Positions 51,115-60,379 of a stretch of 64,000 nt of DNA are shown one piece after another (the stretch's first letter is position 1; every line of letters begins with the position of its first letter). The translations under genes and the position numbers were made by a program. Source of the stretch: Mesonia aestuariivivens (lineage in GTDB: Bacteria > Bacteroidota > Bacteroidia > Flavobacteriales > Flavobacteriaceae); the NCBI RefSeq assembly GCF_019311235.1, contig NZ_JAHWDF010000007.1, forward strand, positions 1 to 64,000. Direction: 5' to 3'. The notes beneath the pieces were generated by a model. That model saw only the letters and a program-made list of their open reading frames with translations. It had not been told where the DNA came from and made no database searches.

Positions 51115-52863
51115 ATGAGGTATTTACTCTTTTGTATTTTAATATTAACTTTTTTTAGTTGTGATTTATCGAAGTACAAACTTGTCAAAAAGAATGATTT
51201 CCCTACAATCTTCGAAAAATCTAAAGGAAAAGAAACAGCCACCTACGCTGATGTTATTAAGTTTTACCAAGACTTAGATAACAATTTTTCTACTATTTCT
51301 TTTATTGAATATGGAAAAACAGATAGTGGGAAACCTCTTCATCTTGCCGTTTTTGATCCTGATGGAATTTTTGATTTAAAAAATTTATCAAAAGAAAAAC
51401 AAGTTTTACTCATTAATAATGGCATACATCCTGGAGAAAGTGACGGCATAGATGCAACCATGCTTTTGCTAAGAGATTTGGCAAAAGACTCTATTCAAAT
51501 ACCAAAAAACACAATCGTTGCCACAATTCCTATTTACAATATTGGCGGTGCTCTTAATAGAAATACTTCAACTAGAACTAACCAAAACGGACCTAAATCT
51601 TACGGTTTTAGAGGCAATGCCAGAAATTATGACCTAAATCGTGATTTTATAAAAGCAGACACGAAAAACACCAAGGTCTTTTACCAGATTTTTCATGAGT
51701 TAAAACCCGATGTTTTTATTGATAACCATGTAAGTAACGGAGCTGATTATCAATACACGCTTACTCATTTATTAACTCAGCATAATAAATTAGGAGGAGA
51801 ACTTGGCAACTACCTTCATCAAGAATTTATGCCAGCATTAGCAGATAGTTTAGCTAAAAAAGATTGGCCAATTACTCCTTATGTAAATGTTTTTAATGAG
51901 AGTCCAGAAGTGGGCTTTGCTCAATTTAATGATTCTCCAAGATATTCTACAGGGTATACAACTATGTTTAATACATTAGGAATGATGCTAGAAACACATA
52001 TGTTAAAACCTTATTCGCAAAGAGTAAAAGGCACTTATGAGTTTATGCGCACCACTTTAAATATCATCGATAAAAATTCGATCAAAATTAAAGAAGCTAG
52101 AATTAAAAACAACTCTTATTTTGTTAAAGCCGAAGAATATTACCTTAATTATGAAGTAGATAGTTCTAAAACTTCTAAACTTCAATTTAAAGGATATGAA
52201 GATACAATTATAAAAAGCAAAGTAACCGGCTTAGATCGTTTAAGATATAATCGAAAAAAACCTTATACTAAAGAAGTAAATTATTATAATTATTTTAAAC
52301 CTAAAGATACGGTAACTATCCCGAAAGCCTATATTATTCCGCAAGGTTGGTGGAATGTTGTGAATTTATTAAAGCTAAATCATATTGAAATGAAGCAACT
52401 CGAAAAAGACAGCCTTATGACAGTAGAAGCTTATCATATTGAAGATTATAAAACACGCCAAGAAGCTTATGAAGGTCATTATCCTCATTTTAATACCAAA
52501 GTAAAAGCTTACCAAGAAAAAATTAAATTAAGAAAAGACGATTATATAATTACTACTCAACAAGATGGCATTCGGTATTTATTAGAAACCTTAGAGCCTA
52601 TTGCTAACGATTCTTTTTTTAACTGGAATTTCTTTGATACCGTACTTCAGCAAAAAGAACATTTCTCTCCTTACGTTTTTGAAGAAAAAGCACTTCAAAT
52701 TTTAGAAAATGATTCAATTTTAAAGCAAGAATTTGATGCTTTAAAACAAAAAGATCGTCAATTTAGAAAAAACTGGTACACGCAATTAGATTGGATTCAT
52801 AAACATTCTAAGCATTATGAAAAATCACATTTAAGATACCCTATTTTCAGGATGTTGAATTAA
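51115..52863 (+). CDS. M14-family zinc carboxypeptidase, lipoprotein
   Basis: A 582-residue exported peptidase (signal YLLFCILILTFFSCDLSKY with lipobox FFSC). The M14 zinc pair is NNGIHPGESDGIDATMLLL (H105, E108) and the third ligand is in DVFIDNHVSNGADYQYT. GNARNYDLNRDFIKAD contains the Asn/Arg substrate clamp. The last 200 residues are an accessory region without a named family. It would trim peptides at the cell surface or in the periplasm, in keeping with the adjacent protease/SusCD genes. Its 3' end overlaps the convergent Nudix gene by 33 bp. Confidence 0.85.
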   Translation: MRYLLFCILILTFFSCDLSKYKLVKKNDFPTIFEKSKGKETATYADVIKFYQDLDNNFSTISFIEYGKTDSGKPLHLAVFDPDGIFDLKNLSKEKQVLLINNGIHPGESDGIDATMLLLRDLAKDSIQIPKNTIVATIPIYNIGGALNRNTSTRTNQNGPKSYGFRGNARNYDLNRDFIKADTKNTKVFYQIFHELKPDVFIDNHVSNGADYQYTLTHLLTQHNKLGGELGNYLHQEFMPALADSLAKKDWPITPYVNVFNESPEVGFAQFNDSPRYSTGYTTMFNTLGMMLETHMLKPYSQRVKGTYEFMRTTLNIIDKNSIKIKEARIKNNSYFVKAEEYYLNYEVDSSKTSKLQFKGYEDTIIKSKVTGLDRLRYNRKKPYTKEVNYYNYFKPKDTVTIPKAYIIPQGWWNVVNLLKLNHIEMKQLEKDSLMTVEAYHIEDYKTRQEAYEGHYPHFNTKVKAYQEKIKLRKDDYIITTQQDGIRYLLETLEPIANDSFFNWNFFDTVLQQKEHFSPYVFEEKALQILENDSILKQEFDALKQKDRQFRKNWYTQLDWIHKHSKHYEKSHLRYPIFRMLN

Positions 52864-53454
52864 ATATTCTTTAGGAAACAAAAGTTTTATATTTTCATAA
52901 GACTGCTTTAAAGCTTCTTGACTTTTTTCAAAATTTTTCCACTCTACTTGGGTAATACCTTCTTTTTCTTGCGGAATTAACTCTCCGTCAAAATCTGTAG
53001 TCATTTCAAACCAAAAAGTCTCCTTCAACTTATATTTTCCTTTTCTTTTTAAAATATGATAAGTGGTTTTTAGAAACTGATTGATTTTTAAATTTTCTAC
53101 CATCGTTTCTTCTTCCACCTCACGAATAGAGGTTTCTTCTATGGTTTCGTTTTTCTCTGCTTTTCCTTTAGGCAGATCCCACCGATCGTTACGGTAAATA
53201 AATAAAATTTCACCTTTCGCATTGTAAACTAAGCCGCCGCCAGCAACAATAGTTTTTAGCTTCTTTTTTAAGTGCTTTAAAAGCTTCTCTTCCTTCTTGT
53301 GGTATAAATTCACATAAAGTAATTCACCTTTAGCTACTTTTTTAATTAACTTTTTTATCTTCACCTTTTTAATGGGGATAGATGTATATTGAGCTCCAAT
53401 ATCTTTTTTTGTAGAAAGAATTATTGGCACATCATTCACAAAAACTTTATACAT
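52831..53454 (-). CDS. Nudix hydrolase
   Basis: A 207-residue protein. About 80 basic N-terminal residues (KKVKIKKLIKKVAKGELLYV) precede a Nudix fold. The Nudix box is GKAEKNETIEETSIREVEEE followed by TMV (G-x5-E-x7-RE-V-x-EE), with Thr in the place of the usual final Gly. It hydrolyses a nucleoside diphosphate derivative; the substrate is not predictable. It starts 8 bp from pyrE on the opposite strand. Confidence 0.9.
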   Translation of the reverse strand: MYKVFVNDVPIILSTKKDIGAQYTSIPIKKVKIKKLIKKVAKGELLYVNLYHKKEEKLLKHLKKKLKTIVAGGGLVYNAKGEILFIYRNDRWDLPKGKAEKNETIEETSIREVEEETMVENLKINQFLKTTYHILKRKGKYKLKETFWFEMTTDFDGELIPQEKEGITQVEWKNFEKSQEALKQSYENIKLLFPKEYLIQHPENRVS

Positions 53455-53457
53455 TTG
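53450..53457 (+). promoter_or_regulatory. predicted -7 element of pyrE
   Basis: TACATTTG fits TAnnTTTG exactly and ends 5 bases before the pyrE ATG (53463). Transcription would start at or very near the start codon, giving a leaderless mRNA. Confidence 0.55.
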
Positions 53458-53462
53458 TAAGT

Positions 53463-54107
53463 ATGATTTTAGAAAAAGAAACAGCCAAAAAAACAGCCGA
53501 ACTTTTATTGCAAATTAAAGCAATTAAATTAAACCCGCAAGAACCTTTTACTTGGGCAAGCGGATGGAAGTCTCCAATTTACTGTGATAACAGAATTGTA
53601 CTCTCTTACCCTCCTATTAGAAATTACATTAGAGAAAACATTGCCAAGCAAGTAGAAGAAATTTATGGCAAACCTGATGTAATTGCCGGTGTTGCAACTG
53701 GCGCTATTGGCATAGGTATGCTTGTTGCAGAATTTCTAGGCTTACCATTTGTTTATGTAAGACCAGAAGCCAAGAAGCATGGACGACAAAATCAAATTGA
53801 AGGTCACCTAGAAAGCGGTCAAAATGTAGTGGTAATTGAAGATTTAATTAGTACAGGAAAAAGTAGTTTAAATGCGGTAAAAGCTTTAAAAGAAGCCCAT
53901 GTAAATGTAAAAGGAATGATAGCTATTTTCTCTTATGGTTTTAATGTCGCCGAAGAAAATTTTAAGACAGAACATATTCAATTAAACGTTTTGAGTAATT
54001 ATGAGCATTTAATAGATCAGGCGCTTGAAACTAATTATCTAAACAAAGAAGAAGCAACTACTTTAAGAAGCTGGAGACAAGATCCTGCTAATTGGTCACC
54101 TAAATAG
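53463..54107 (+). CDS. pyrE: orotate phosphoribosyltransferase
   Basis: A 214-residue enzyme of UMP synthesis. LNPQEPFTWASGWKSPIYCD is the orotate-binding start, VYVRPEAKKHGRQNQIEG the flexible catalytic loop, and VVVIEDLISTGKSSLNAVK the PRPP-binding motif. The ATG at 53463 gives the normal family length; an earlier ATG at 53424 would overlap the divergent Nudix gene and lies upstream of the predicted promoter. Confidence 0.95.
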   Translation: MILEKETAKKTAELLLQIKAIKLNPQEPFTWASGWKSPIYCDNRIVLSYPPIRNYIRENIAKQVEEIYGKPDVIAGVATGAIGIGMLVAEFLGLPFVYVRPEAKKHGRQNQIEGHLESGQNVVVIEDLISTGKSSLNAVKALKEAHVNVKGMIAIFSYGFNVAEENFKTEHIQLNVLSNYEHLIDQALETNYLNKEEATTLRSWRQDPANWSPK

Positions 54108-54113
54108 AAAATT

Positions 54114-54506
54114 ATGCATTTAGAAAGCGATACAACTATCGTAAATAAAAGTCAGCAAGAAAGTTTTGAATTTTTAGCAGATGTAAACAATTACGAAAAA
54201 ATAATGCCTGAAAGCATTGAAAAATTTGAAATTAAAAGTGAAGAAAGTTTTCTTTTTCAACTGAAAGGTATGCCTGTAATTGGTCTAAAAATACAAGAGA
54301 AATTACCTTATCAAACCGTAGTTTTAGGTTCTATGAGTGACAAATTTCCTTTTACGTTAAAAGCAGACATTCAAGAAGTAGACGCCAATAACAGTAAAGT
54401 ACAGTTAGTTTTTGATGGAGAATTAAATGCAATGATGGCAATGATGGTGAAATCTCCGCTAAAAAAATTCATTAATACGTTAAGCGAAAACCTAGGAAAA
54501 CTTTAA
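54114..54506 (+). CDS. SRPBCC-family (START-like) protein
   Basis: A 130-residue small helix-grip protein. The start HLESDTTIVNKSQQESFEFL with FLADVNNYEKIMPESIEKFE is typical of the orotate-PRTase-linked SRPBCC family. It probably binds a small hydrophobic ligand. It follows pyrE by 6 bp, so it is co-transcribed, and overlaps birA by 4 bp at the 3' end. Confidence 0.82.
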   Translation: MHLESDTTIVNKSQQESFEFLADVNNYEKIMPESIEKFEIKSEESFLFQLKGMPVIGLKIQEKLPYQTVVLGSMSDKFPFTLKADIQEVDANNSKVQLVFDGELNAMMAMMVKSPLKKFINTLSENLGKL

Positions 54507-55234
54507 TATAAAAGTTTCACCTCTTTAATATCAAATTCTTTTAAAACATTGTCTTCAAACAAGACCACTAATCGTCCTTGTTTGGAGACTTTTTGTATAA
54601 TACCTATTTTTCTTTCTCCATTAGGAAACTCGAATGTAGAGGGTTTTTCTATTCTAAATAAGTACTCGTAATATTCATTTAATATAACCTCTAAACTCCA
54701 TTCTTTTTTTAGATAAATATTCTTTTCTATGGTTTCAACTAACTGTTCAAGCAAGTGATTAAGATCAAAATGAATTCCTGTAAGTTTTTTTAAAGAAGAG
54801 GCTTGCCATAAACTTCCAAAATCTGTTTGGTTAACATTAAGTCCCACTCCAATAATAGTACTACCAATCTTGCCATTTATTAGAATATTTTCAATTAAAA
54901 CTCCACAAACTTTAAAACTATCTGCCAAAATGTCGTTTGGCCATTTAATTTTTAATTTAGGTATTTGGTGTTTTTTAAGCACCTCGACAATACTACATGC
55001 TACAATTGCACTGAGCTTAAACTGCTCATCAATCTGTAAATTTAAATGATTTAAAAGCACACTAAACGTTAGATTTTCTCCTCTTTTGGTTTCCCATTTT
55101 GCCCCCATTTGTCCTTTCCCGTTTGTTTGCTCTTCGGTAACGACATAGCAGTTTTCTATTAAAGTTTGTTCTCTAAAAAGTTCTCTTAAAAACAAGTTGG
55201 TTGAATCGGTGGCAAGGACTTTGATACTTCGCAT
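54503..55234 (-). CDS. birA: biotin--[acetyl-CoA-carboxylase] ligase
   Basis: A 243-residue class I biotin protein ligase without an N-terminal helix-turn-helix, so not a repressor. The biotin-binding region is TNGKGQMGAKWETKRGENLT, the nucleotide part LKIKWPNDILADSFKVCGVL with IGVGLNVNQ. A C-terminal SH3-like domain ends the protein. It would biotinylate carrier proteins, such as the partner of the carboxylase encoded at 26553. Confidence 0.92.
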   Translation of the reverse strand: MRSIKVLATDSTNLFLRELFREQTLIENCYVVTEEQTNGKGQMGAKWETKRGENLTFSVLLNHLNLQIDEQFKLSAIVACSIVEVLKKHQIPKLKIKWPNDILADSFKVCGVLIENILINGKIGSTIIGVGLNVNQTDFGSLWQASSLKKLTGIHFDLNHLLEQLVETIEKNIYLKKEWSLEVILNEYYEYLFRIEKPSTFEFPNGERKIGIIQKVSKQGRLVVLFEDNVLKEFDIKEVKLLY

Positions 55235-55299
55235 ATAAATTTAAAATAAGACCGCTTAAAATATTGTTTAACTAACAGCGTAAAAAACGTAAAAAATAA

Positions 55300-55307
55300 T
55301 AACTTTG
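55300..55307 (+). promoter_or_regulatory. predicted -7 element of the rsfS-ftsH operon
   Basis: TAACTTTG fits TAnnTTTG, 20 bases before the rsfS ATG. Confidence 0.6.
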
Positions 55308-55327
55308 CGGAAAATAATTAAAATTTA

Positions 55328-55699
55328 ATGATAAAAAAAGAAAATAACGCAGACCAGCTTATAACATATATACTGAAGGGGATTGAAGAGGTTAAAGGAC
55401 AAGACATTCAAATCTTAGACTTGAGAGAAATAGAGAATACGGTTTGTGACTATTTTGTAATTTGTAATGGCACCTCTAACACACAAGTAAACGCTATTGT
55501 AAATTCTGTTCAAAAAATCGTGAGCAAAGGTATTAAAGATAAACCTTGGCACGTTGAAGGTACCGAAAATTCTGAATGGGTACTTATAGACTACGTAAAT
55601 ATAGTAGTTCACGTCTTCCAAAAGCACATTAGGGAATATTATGACATTGAAAGTTTGTGGGGAGACGCAAAAACCACTACTATTGAAACCAATTACTAA
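55328..55699 (+). CDS. rsfS: ribosome silencing factor
   Basis: A 123-residue member of the RsfS/DUF143 family, which binds ribosomal protein L14 and blocks subunit joining under starvation. VCDYFVICNGTSNTQVNAIV and WVLIDYVNIVVHVFQKHIRE, with YYDIESLWGDA at the end, are the family blocks. It precedes ftsH by 23 bp, a common order in Bacteroidota. Confidence 0.94.
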   Translation: MIKKENNADQLITYILKGIEEVKGQDIQILDLREIENTVCDYFVICNGTSNTQVNAIVNSVQKIVSKGIKDKPWHVEGTENSEWVLIDYVNIVVHVFQKHIREYYDIESLWGDAKTTTIETNY

Positions 55700-55722
55700 A
55701 ATTTCTATTAGAAAGTATACAG

Positions 55723-57765
55723 ATGGCTAAAGAGCAAAACAAAAAAAAACCGGGTAGCAATAAACCTAAGTTTAACTCATATTGGATTTATATTGGAATA
55801 GTTCTTATATTTTTAGGACTTAACTTTTTTGGAGGTATGGGTTTCAACGAACCTTCTAAAAGTAACATTTCTGAATTTGAACAATACTTAAAACAAGGTG
55901 ATGTTAAAAAAGTTATTGTAATTAATGATAGAACGGCCAATGTTTATTTAACTGAAGCTGCGGAAGCTAAAGAAGAACATAAGAAAACTCAAGAAAAAGA
56001 ATTTCTTCCTTCAGGAGACCAACCTGATTATAGTTTTGAAATTGGAGATCTTCAAAATTTTCAAAACAATTTTAAAGAAATAAAAAAAGAGAATAATCTT
56101 GCCGCTAATTTAGAGTTTGAAACGCACACCAATATGTGGAGTGATATCTTACTCACTTTACTTCCATTTATTCTTTTATTAGGAATCTGGATTTTCATTA
56201 TGAAAAGAATGAGCGGCGGTGCCGGTGGTGGCGCAGGTGGTCAGATTTTTAATATAGGTAAATCTAAAGCAAAGCTATTCGATCAAAATACCGATGTAAA
56301 AACATCATTTAAAGATGTTGCAGGATTAGAAGGCGCTAAAGAAGAAGTACAGGAAATTGTCGACTTTTTAAAACATCCAGAAAAATATACTTCTCTAGGT
56401 GGTAAAATACCAAAAGGTGCCTTACTAGTAGGCCCTCCAGGTACAGGTAAAACCTTGTTAGCGAAAGCTGTTGCTGGTGAAGCTAAAGTGCCTTTTTTCT
56501 CTTTATCTGGTTCAGATTTTGTGGAGATGTTTGTAGGTGTTGGTGCTTCTCGTGTAAGAGACTTATTTAAACAAGCTAAAGAAAAATCTCCTGCCATTAT
56601 TTTTATTGATGAAATCGATGCTATTGGTAGAGCAAGGGGCAAAAACAATATGTCTGGTTCTAATGATGAAAGAGAAAACACATTAAACCAACTGCTAACA
56701 GAAATGGATGGTTTTGGTACAAATACAAACGTAATTGTATTAGCTGCTACCAACCGTGCAGATGTGTTAGATAAAGCGCTAATGCGTGCAGGACGTTTTG
56801 ACCGTCAGATTTACGTAGATTTACCTGATGTTAGAGAACGTCAAGAAATTTTTGAAGTACACTTACGTCCACTTAAAAAAGTTGCTGAAGAATTAGATAC
56901 TGAATTTCTAGCTAAACAAACTCCTGGTTTCTCTGGAGCAGATATAGCTAATGTATGTAACGAAGCTGCATTAATTGCTGCACGTAAAGGAAATAAAGCT
57001 GTTGGAAAACAAGATTTCTTAGATGCGGTAGATAGAATTGTAGGCGGTCTTGAAAAGAAAAATAAAATTATTACTCCAGACGAGAAAAAAGCAATTGCTT
57101 TTCACGAAGCTGGGCATGCTACAGTTAGCTGGATGTTAGAACACGCAGCACCATTAGTAAAAGTTACCATCGTACCGCGTGGGCAATCTTTAGGAGCGGC
57201 TTGGTATTTACCAGAAGAACGCTTAATTGTTCGCACTGAACAAATGTTAGATGAAATGTGTGCAACCATGGGTGGTCGTGCAGCAGAAAAAATTATTTTT
57301 AATAAAATTTCTACCGGAGCCTTAAGTGATTTAGAAAAAGTAACCAAGCAAGCAAAAGCTATGGTAACCATTTACGGTCTTAACGAGAAGATTGGTAATA
57401 TAACCTATTATGATTCTAGCGGACAAAACGAATATAGTTTTGCAAAACCATACAGTGAATCTACTGCAGAACTAATAGATAAAGAAATCTCTAGCATTAT
57501 TGAAGCTCAATACCAAAGAGCTATAGAATTGCTTACGAAGCATAAAGATAAGCTAACAGAATTAGCAGAAATTCTTTTAGATAAGGAAGTTATTTTTAAA
57601 GATGATTTACAACGTATTTTTGGAGATCGCCCTTATGCTAATCGAAATGCTCCAGAAAAAAAATTAACAGATCAAAGTACACAAGAATTAGAAAATTCTA
57701 AAAATACCGACTCAAATAACGAAAGTTTCCCAGATAACTCTCAAAATTTAGACTCAAACCTCTAA
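55723..57765 (+). CDS. ftsH: ATP-dependent zinc metalloprotease FtsH
   Basis: A 680-residue membrane protease. Two transmembrane helices (about 20-38 and 143-161) flank a periplasmic domain. A glycine-rich linker ([10 protein letters not shown]) leads to the AAA module ([20 protein letters not shown]; second region of homology [19 protein letters not shown]). The M41 zinc site is HEAGH at about 461. It has an acidic, low-complexity tail. It degrades membrane and regulatory proteins. Confidence 0.96.
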   Translation: MAKEQNKKKPGSNKPKFNSYWIYIGIVLIFLGLNFFGGMGFNEPSKSNISEFEQYLKQGDVKKVIVINDRTANVYLTEAAEAKEEHKKTQEKEFLPSGDQPDYSFEIGDLQNFQNNFKEIKKENNLAANLEFETHTNMWSDILLTLLPFILLLGIWIFIMKRMSGGAGGGAGGQIFNIGKSKAKLFDQNTDVKTSFKDVAGLEGAKEEVQEIVDFLKHPEKYTSLGGKIPKGALLVGPPGTGKTLLAKAVAGEAKVPFFSLSGSDFVEMFVGVGASRVRDLFKQAKEKSPAIIFIDEIDAIGRARGKNNMSGSNDERENTLNQLLTEMDGFGTNTNVIVLAATNRADVLDKALMRAGRFDRQIYVDLPDVRERQEIFEVHLRPLKKVAEELDTEFLAKQTPGFSGADIANVCNEAALIAARKGNKAVGKQDFLDAVDRIVGGLEKKNKIITPDEKKAIAFHEAGHATVSWMLEHAAPLVKVTIVPRGQSLGAAWYLPEERLIVRTEQMLDEMCATMGGRAAEKIIFNKISTGALSDLEKVTKQAKAMVTIYGLNEKIGNITYYDSSGQNEYSFAKPYSESTAELIDKEISSIIEAQYQRAIELLTKHKDKLTELAEILLDKEVIFKDDLQRIFGDRPYANRNAPEKKLTDQSTQELENSKNTDSNNESFPDNSQNLDSNL

Positions 57766-57774
57766 TTAATCATT

Positions 57775-57815
57775 AAAAAATCTTGATTTTGCCTTAGGTA
57801 CAATCAAGATTTTTT
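57775..57815 (+). terminator. terminator of ftsH
   Basis: Arms AAAAAATCTTGATT (57775-57788) and AATCAAGATTTTTT (57802-57815) with a 13-base loop. Confidence 0.9.
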
Positions 57816-57822
57816 ATATTTG
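57815..57822 (+). promoter_or_regulatory. predicted -7 element of the LUD-cdsA-psd-ACBP operon
   Basis: TATATTTG fits TAnnTTTG. It starts at the last base of the ftsH terminator and is 45 bases before the ATG at 57867. Confidence 0.5.
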
Positions 57823-57866
57823 GTGTAGTATAAATAATTAAGTAGTTAATTACCCCCTAATAATAT

Positions 57867-58475
57867 ATGAGTCTATTTAGAAAGCTTTTTTTATCCAAAT
57901 CTAAATCAGACAAAGAAGAGGATCAAAAAGATGAGCCACGAAGTAAATATATGCCGGAACCAGAACTTCCGACAGATGAAAACTTTGTATATCATTTTAA
58001 AAATAATGGTGGAAAGTTTCTATACTGCCAAGATCAAAAAGAAGTACAAGAAATATTTAAAGAAATTTTAAATGAAAACGATTGGAATAACACAGACTGT
58101 TGTTGTTTTGATGATCATTTAAAGCAGAACTTTAAAAATTTCAATCTAAATTACACCACTAGCGGTGAAGCTAGTTTTTTTCTTTCTACATGCGAATACT
58201 TAATTGGTAATACAGGAGCTTTACTTATTAGCTCTAATCAAATAAAAGAAAAAAAGCTTGCAGAAATACCTCACAACTTTATTATTGTAGCTGCTACAAG
58301 CCAGTTAGTAAATACGATTGGAGAAGGCTTAAGAGGTATAAAATCTAAGAGTAAAAATAGAATTCCGTCTAACATAACTACCATTAAAACTTTTGAAGAT
58401 AAAAAAGAAAGTGACTTTATGAGTTATGGGAGTACTTCTAAAAATGTATATTTACTCCTACTAGAAGACTTATAA
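57867..58475 (+). CDS. LUD-domain (LutC/YkgG-like) protein
   Basis: A 202-residue protein. Residues about 55-202 resemble the LUD domain of LutC/LutB lactate-utilisation proteins (SGEASFFLSTCEYLIGNTGA, then LLISSNQIKEKKLAEIPHNF, IIVAATSQLV). No LutA or LutB gene is nearby; instead it is the first gene of a phospholipid operon, 4 bp before cdsA. It has a short charged N-terminal extension (SKSKSDKEEDQKDEPRSKY). Its role in this setting is unknown. Confidence 0.82.
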   Translation: MSLFRKLFLSKSKSDKEEDQKDEPRSKYMPEPELPTDENFVYHFKNNGGKFLYCQDQKEVQEIFKEILNENDWNNTDCCCFDDHLKQNFKNFNLNYTTSGEASFFLSTCEYLIGNTGALLISSNQIKEKKLAEIPHNFIIVAATSQLVNTIGEGLRGIKSKSKNRIPSNITTIKTFEDKKESDFMSYGSTSKNVYLLLLEDL

Positions 58476-58479
58476 TTTT

Positions 58480-59271
58480 ATGAACGAACTTTTAAAAAGA
58501 ACCTTATCTGGTGCTTTCTATGTAATCCTATTAATTTCGGCTATTTTATTTTCAGAATATAGCTTCATCGCTCTATTCTTTGCTTTCGGAATTATTTGTC
58601 TTTATGAGTTACAAAACCTACTAAAACTAAATAGTTATTTAAACTATATCGTTTTATTGGGTGCTTTATTTTTATACGGTATATTGAAAATTCACGACTA
58701 TTCTGTTCTTATACTTTTAATTATCACCATTTTCGTTAAAATACTATTATTAAAAGACTTACTTATTATTAATGAAATTCCGTTATTTGAGGGTAAGAAA
58801 TATATTCTAACTCTTTTCTACCTTATTTCATCTATTATATTTCTAACACTTATTCCTTACGAAAACGGTGAATACTCACCATACATTTTAATTGGTGTAT
58901 TCTTTTTAGTATGGTTTAATGATTCTTTTGCTTATTTAGTAGGTAAAAACTTTGGTAAAAGAAAGTTATATGAAAGAATATCACCTAATAAAACTGTAGA
59001 AGGTTTTCTAGGAGGTTTATTTTTTGCAGCAATAGGCAGTGCTGCAGTGGCTTATTTTACAAAAACTTTAGATTATCAAACTTGGCTAATAATTTCTATA
59101 TTAGTGAGTATATTTGGCACCTGTGGAGATTTAATACAATCTAAGCTTAAAAGACAAGCTAACGTAAAAGATAGCGGAACCATTATGCCAGGCCACGGTG
59201 GGCTTTTAGACAGATTAGATAGTATTCTTTTTGCAGGTACATTTGTATATGCTTACTTATTAATTATATAA
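58480..59271 (+). CDS. cdsA: phosphatidate cytidylyltransferase
   Basis: A 263-residue multi-helix membrane enzyme producing CDP-diacylglycerol. The CDS signature is KLKRQANVKDSGTIMPGHGG with LLDRLDSILFAG after it. NDSFAYLVGKNFGKRKLYER precedes it. At least seven hydrophobic segments are visible. It feeds the Psd encoded 4 bp downstream via phosphatidylserine. Confidence 0.95.
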   Translation: MNELLKRTLSGAFYVILLISAILFSEYSFIALFFAFGIICLYELQNLLKLNSYLNYIVLLGALFLYGILKIHDYSVLILLIITIFVKILLLKDLLIINEIPLFEGKKYILTLFYLISSIIFLTLIPYENGEYSPYILIGVFFLVWFNDSFAYLVGKNFGKRKLYERISPNKTVEGFLGGLFFAAIGSAAVAYFTKTLDYQTWLIISILVSIFGTCGDLIQSKLKRQANVKDSGTIMPGHGGLLDRLDSILFAGTFVYAYLLII

Positions 59272-59275
59272 AGTT

Positions 59276-59926
59276 ATGTTTCATAAAGAAGGTTATAAAA
59301 TTTTAGGGGTTACTATTGCTATATGCATTTTAATAAATATTATTTCATATACATTTATTGAACTTACATGGGTAAATCAATTTATTTTAGGAGTTACTAT
59401 TGTAATATTTTTACTCATTCTTCAGTTTTTTAGAAATCCAAAACGTCAAACACTAGTAAGCGACCATAATGTAGTGGCTCCTGTAGATGGTAAAGTAGTG
59501 GTTATTGAAGAAGTTTTTGAAAAAGAATACTTTAAAGAAAAACGTTTACAAGTTTCTGTATTTATGTCTCCAATAAATGTACACGTAACGCGACATCCTA
59601 TTAATGGGAGAGTAGTATTTAGTAAATATCACCCTGGTAAATTTTTAGTCGCATGGCATCCTAAATCTAGTGAAGAAAATGAACGCACAACAGTTGTCGT
59701 TAAAAATGACATTATAGGTGAAGTTCTTTACAGACAAATTGCTGGAGCTATGGCAAAAAGAATTGTAAACTATGCTAAAGAAGGAGATAACGTTGTGCAA
59801 GGTAACGATAGCGGATTTATAAAATTTGGATCTCGTGTAGATGTTTTTTTACCAATTGATACAAAATTAGACATTCAACTTAACCAAAAAGTAAAAGGAG
59901 GTCTAACCGTTATTGCAAAAGTTTAA
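59276..59926 (+). CDS. psd: phosphatidylserine decarboxylase (short type)
   Basis: A 216-residue pyruvoyl-dependent decarboxylase making phosphatidylethanolamine. Two N-terminal membrane segments lie at about residues 9-27 and 34-51. FMSPINVHVTRHPINGRVV is the family block. Self-cleavage is expected at G185-S186 in GFIKFGSRVDVFLP, generating the pyruvoyl group. The length fits the short (non-LGST) class. The stop codon overlaps the next ATG by one base (TAATG). Confidence 0.94.
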   Translation: MFHKEGYKILGVTIAICILINIISYTFIELTWVNQFILGVTIVIFLLILQFFRNPKRQTLVSDHNVVAPVDGKVVVIEEVFEKEYFKEKRLQVSVFMSPINVHVTRHPINGRVVFSKYHPGKFLVAWHPKSSEENERTTVVVKNDIIGEVLYRQIAGAMAKRIVNYAKEGDNVVQGNDSGFIKFGSRVDVFLPIDTKLDIQLNQKVKGGLTVIAKV

Positions 59927-60201
59927 TGAAAAAAACAAAGAAAGACTTAAACGAAGAATTTGAGCAGGCTTACCTTAGAGCTGCTAAAACTGAGCTACGC
60001 TTTCCTCCAGACATTAGATTACACTTTTATGCTTATTATAAAAGAGCAACAGAAGATAATGCTATTCATCAAGAAGAAAGTTTAAATAGTAGACTCGTTG
60101 GTGCGTTTAAAATGAATGCACTTTTTCAAATTAAAGGACTCACTAAAGATCAAGCAAAGCAAAAATATATTGACTTGGTTAATAAATATATCACCGAGTA
60201 A
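59926..60201 (+). CDS. acyl-CoA-binding protein
   Basis: A 91-residue ACBP-family four-helix protein. EFEQAYLRAAKTELRFPPDI, RLHFYAYYKRATEDNA and KMNALFQIKGLTKDQAKQKY follow the family pattern (FeqA, YxyYKQAT, KW-type region, where the usual Trp is altered). It would carry acyl-CoA in the cytoplasm. Such proteins are less common in bacteria than in eukaryotes. Co-translated with psd. Confidence 0.88.
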   Translation: MKKTKKDLNEEFEQAYLRAAKTELRFPPDIRLHFYAYYKRATEDNAIHQEESLNSRLVGAFKMNALFQIKGLTKDQAKQKYIDLVNKYITE

Positions 60202-60284
60202 ATTTTAATTTCACTCCTGCACTAGAACTTTTATAAAATTTAATTTTTAGCACGTTAACGCTAAAAATGATAAGTATACAACAT

Positions 60285-60333
60285 AAAAAAACCTCAACAA
60301 AGCAATAAAATAAAGCTTAGTCGAGGTTTTTTT
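60285..60333. terminator. terminator between the ACBP and M3 peptidase genes
   Basis: Arms AAAAAAACCTC (60285-60295) and GAGGTTTTTTT (60323-60333) with a 27-base loop serve both convergent genes. A separate small hairpin TTTTTAGC/GCTAAAAA lies at 60244-60267. Confidence 0.82.
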
Positions 60334-60379
60334 ATTAAAATGTTCTGTTATTTATTATAAATAACAAAACATTATTAAA

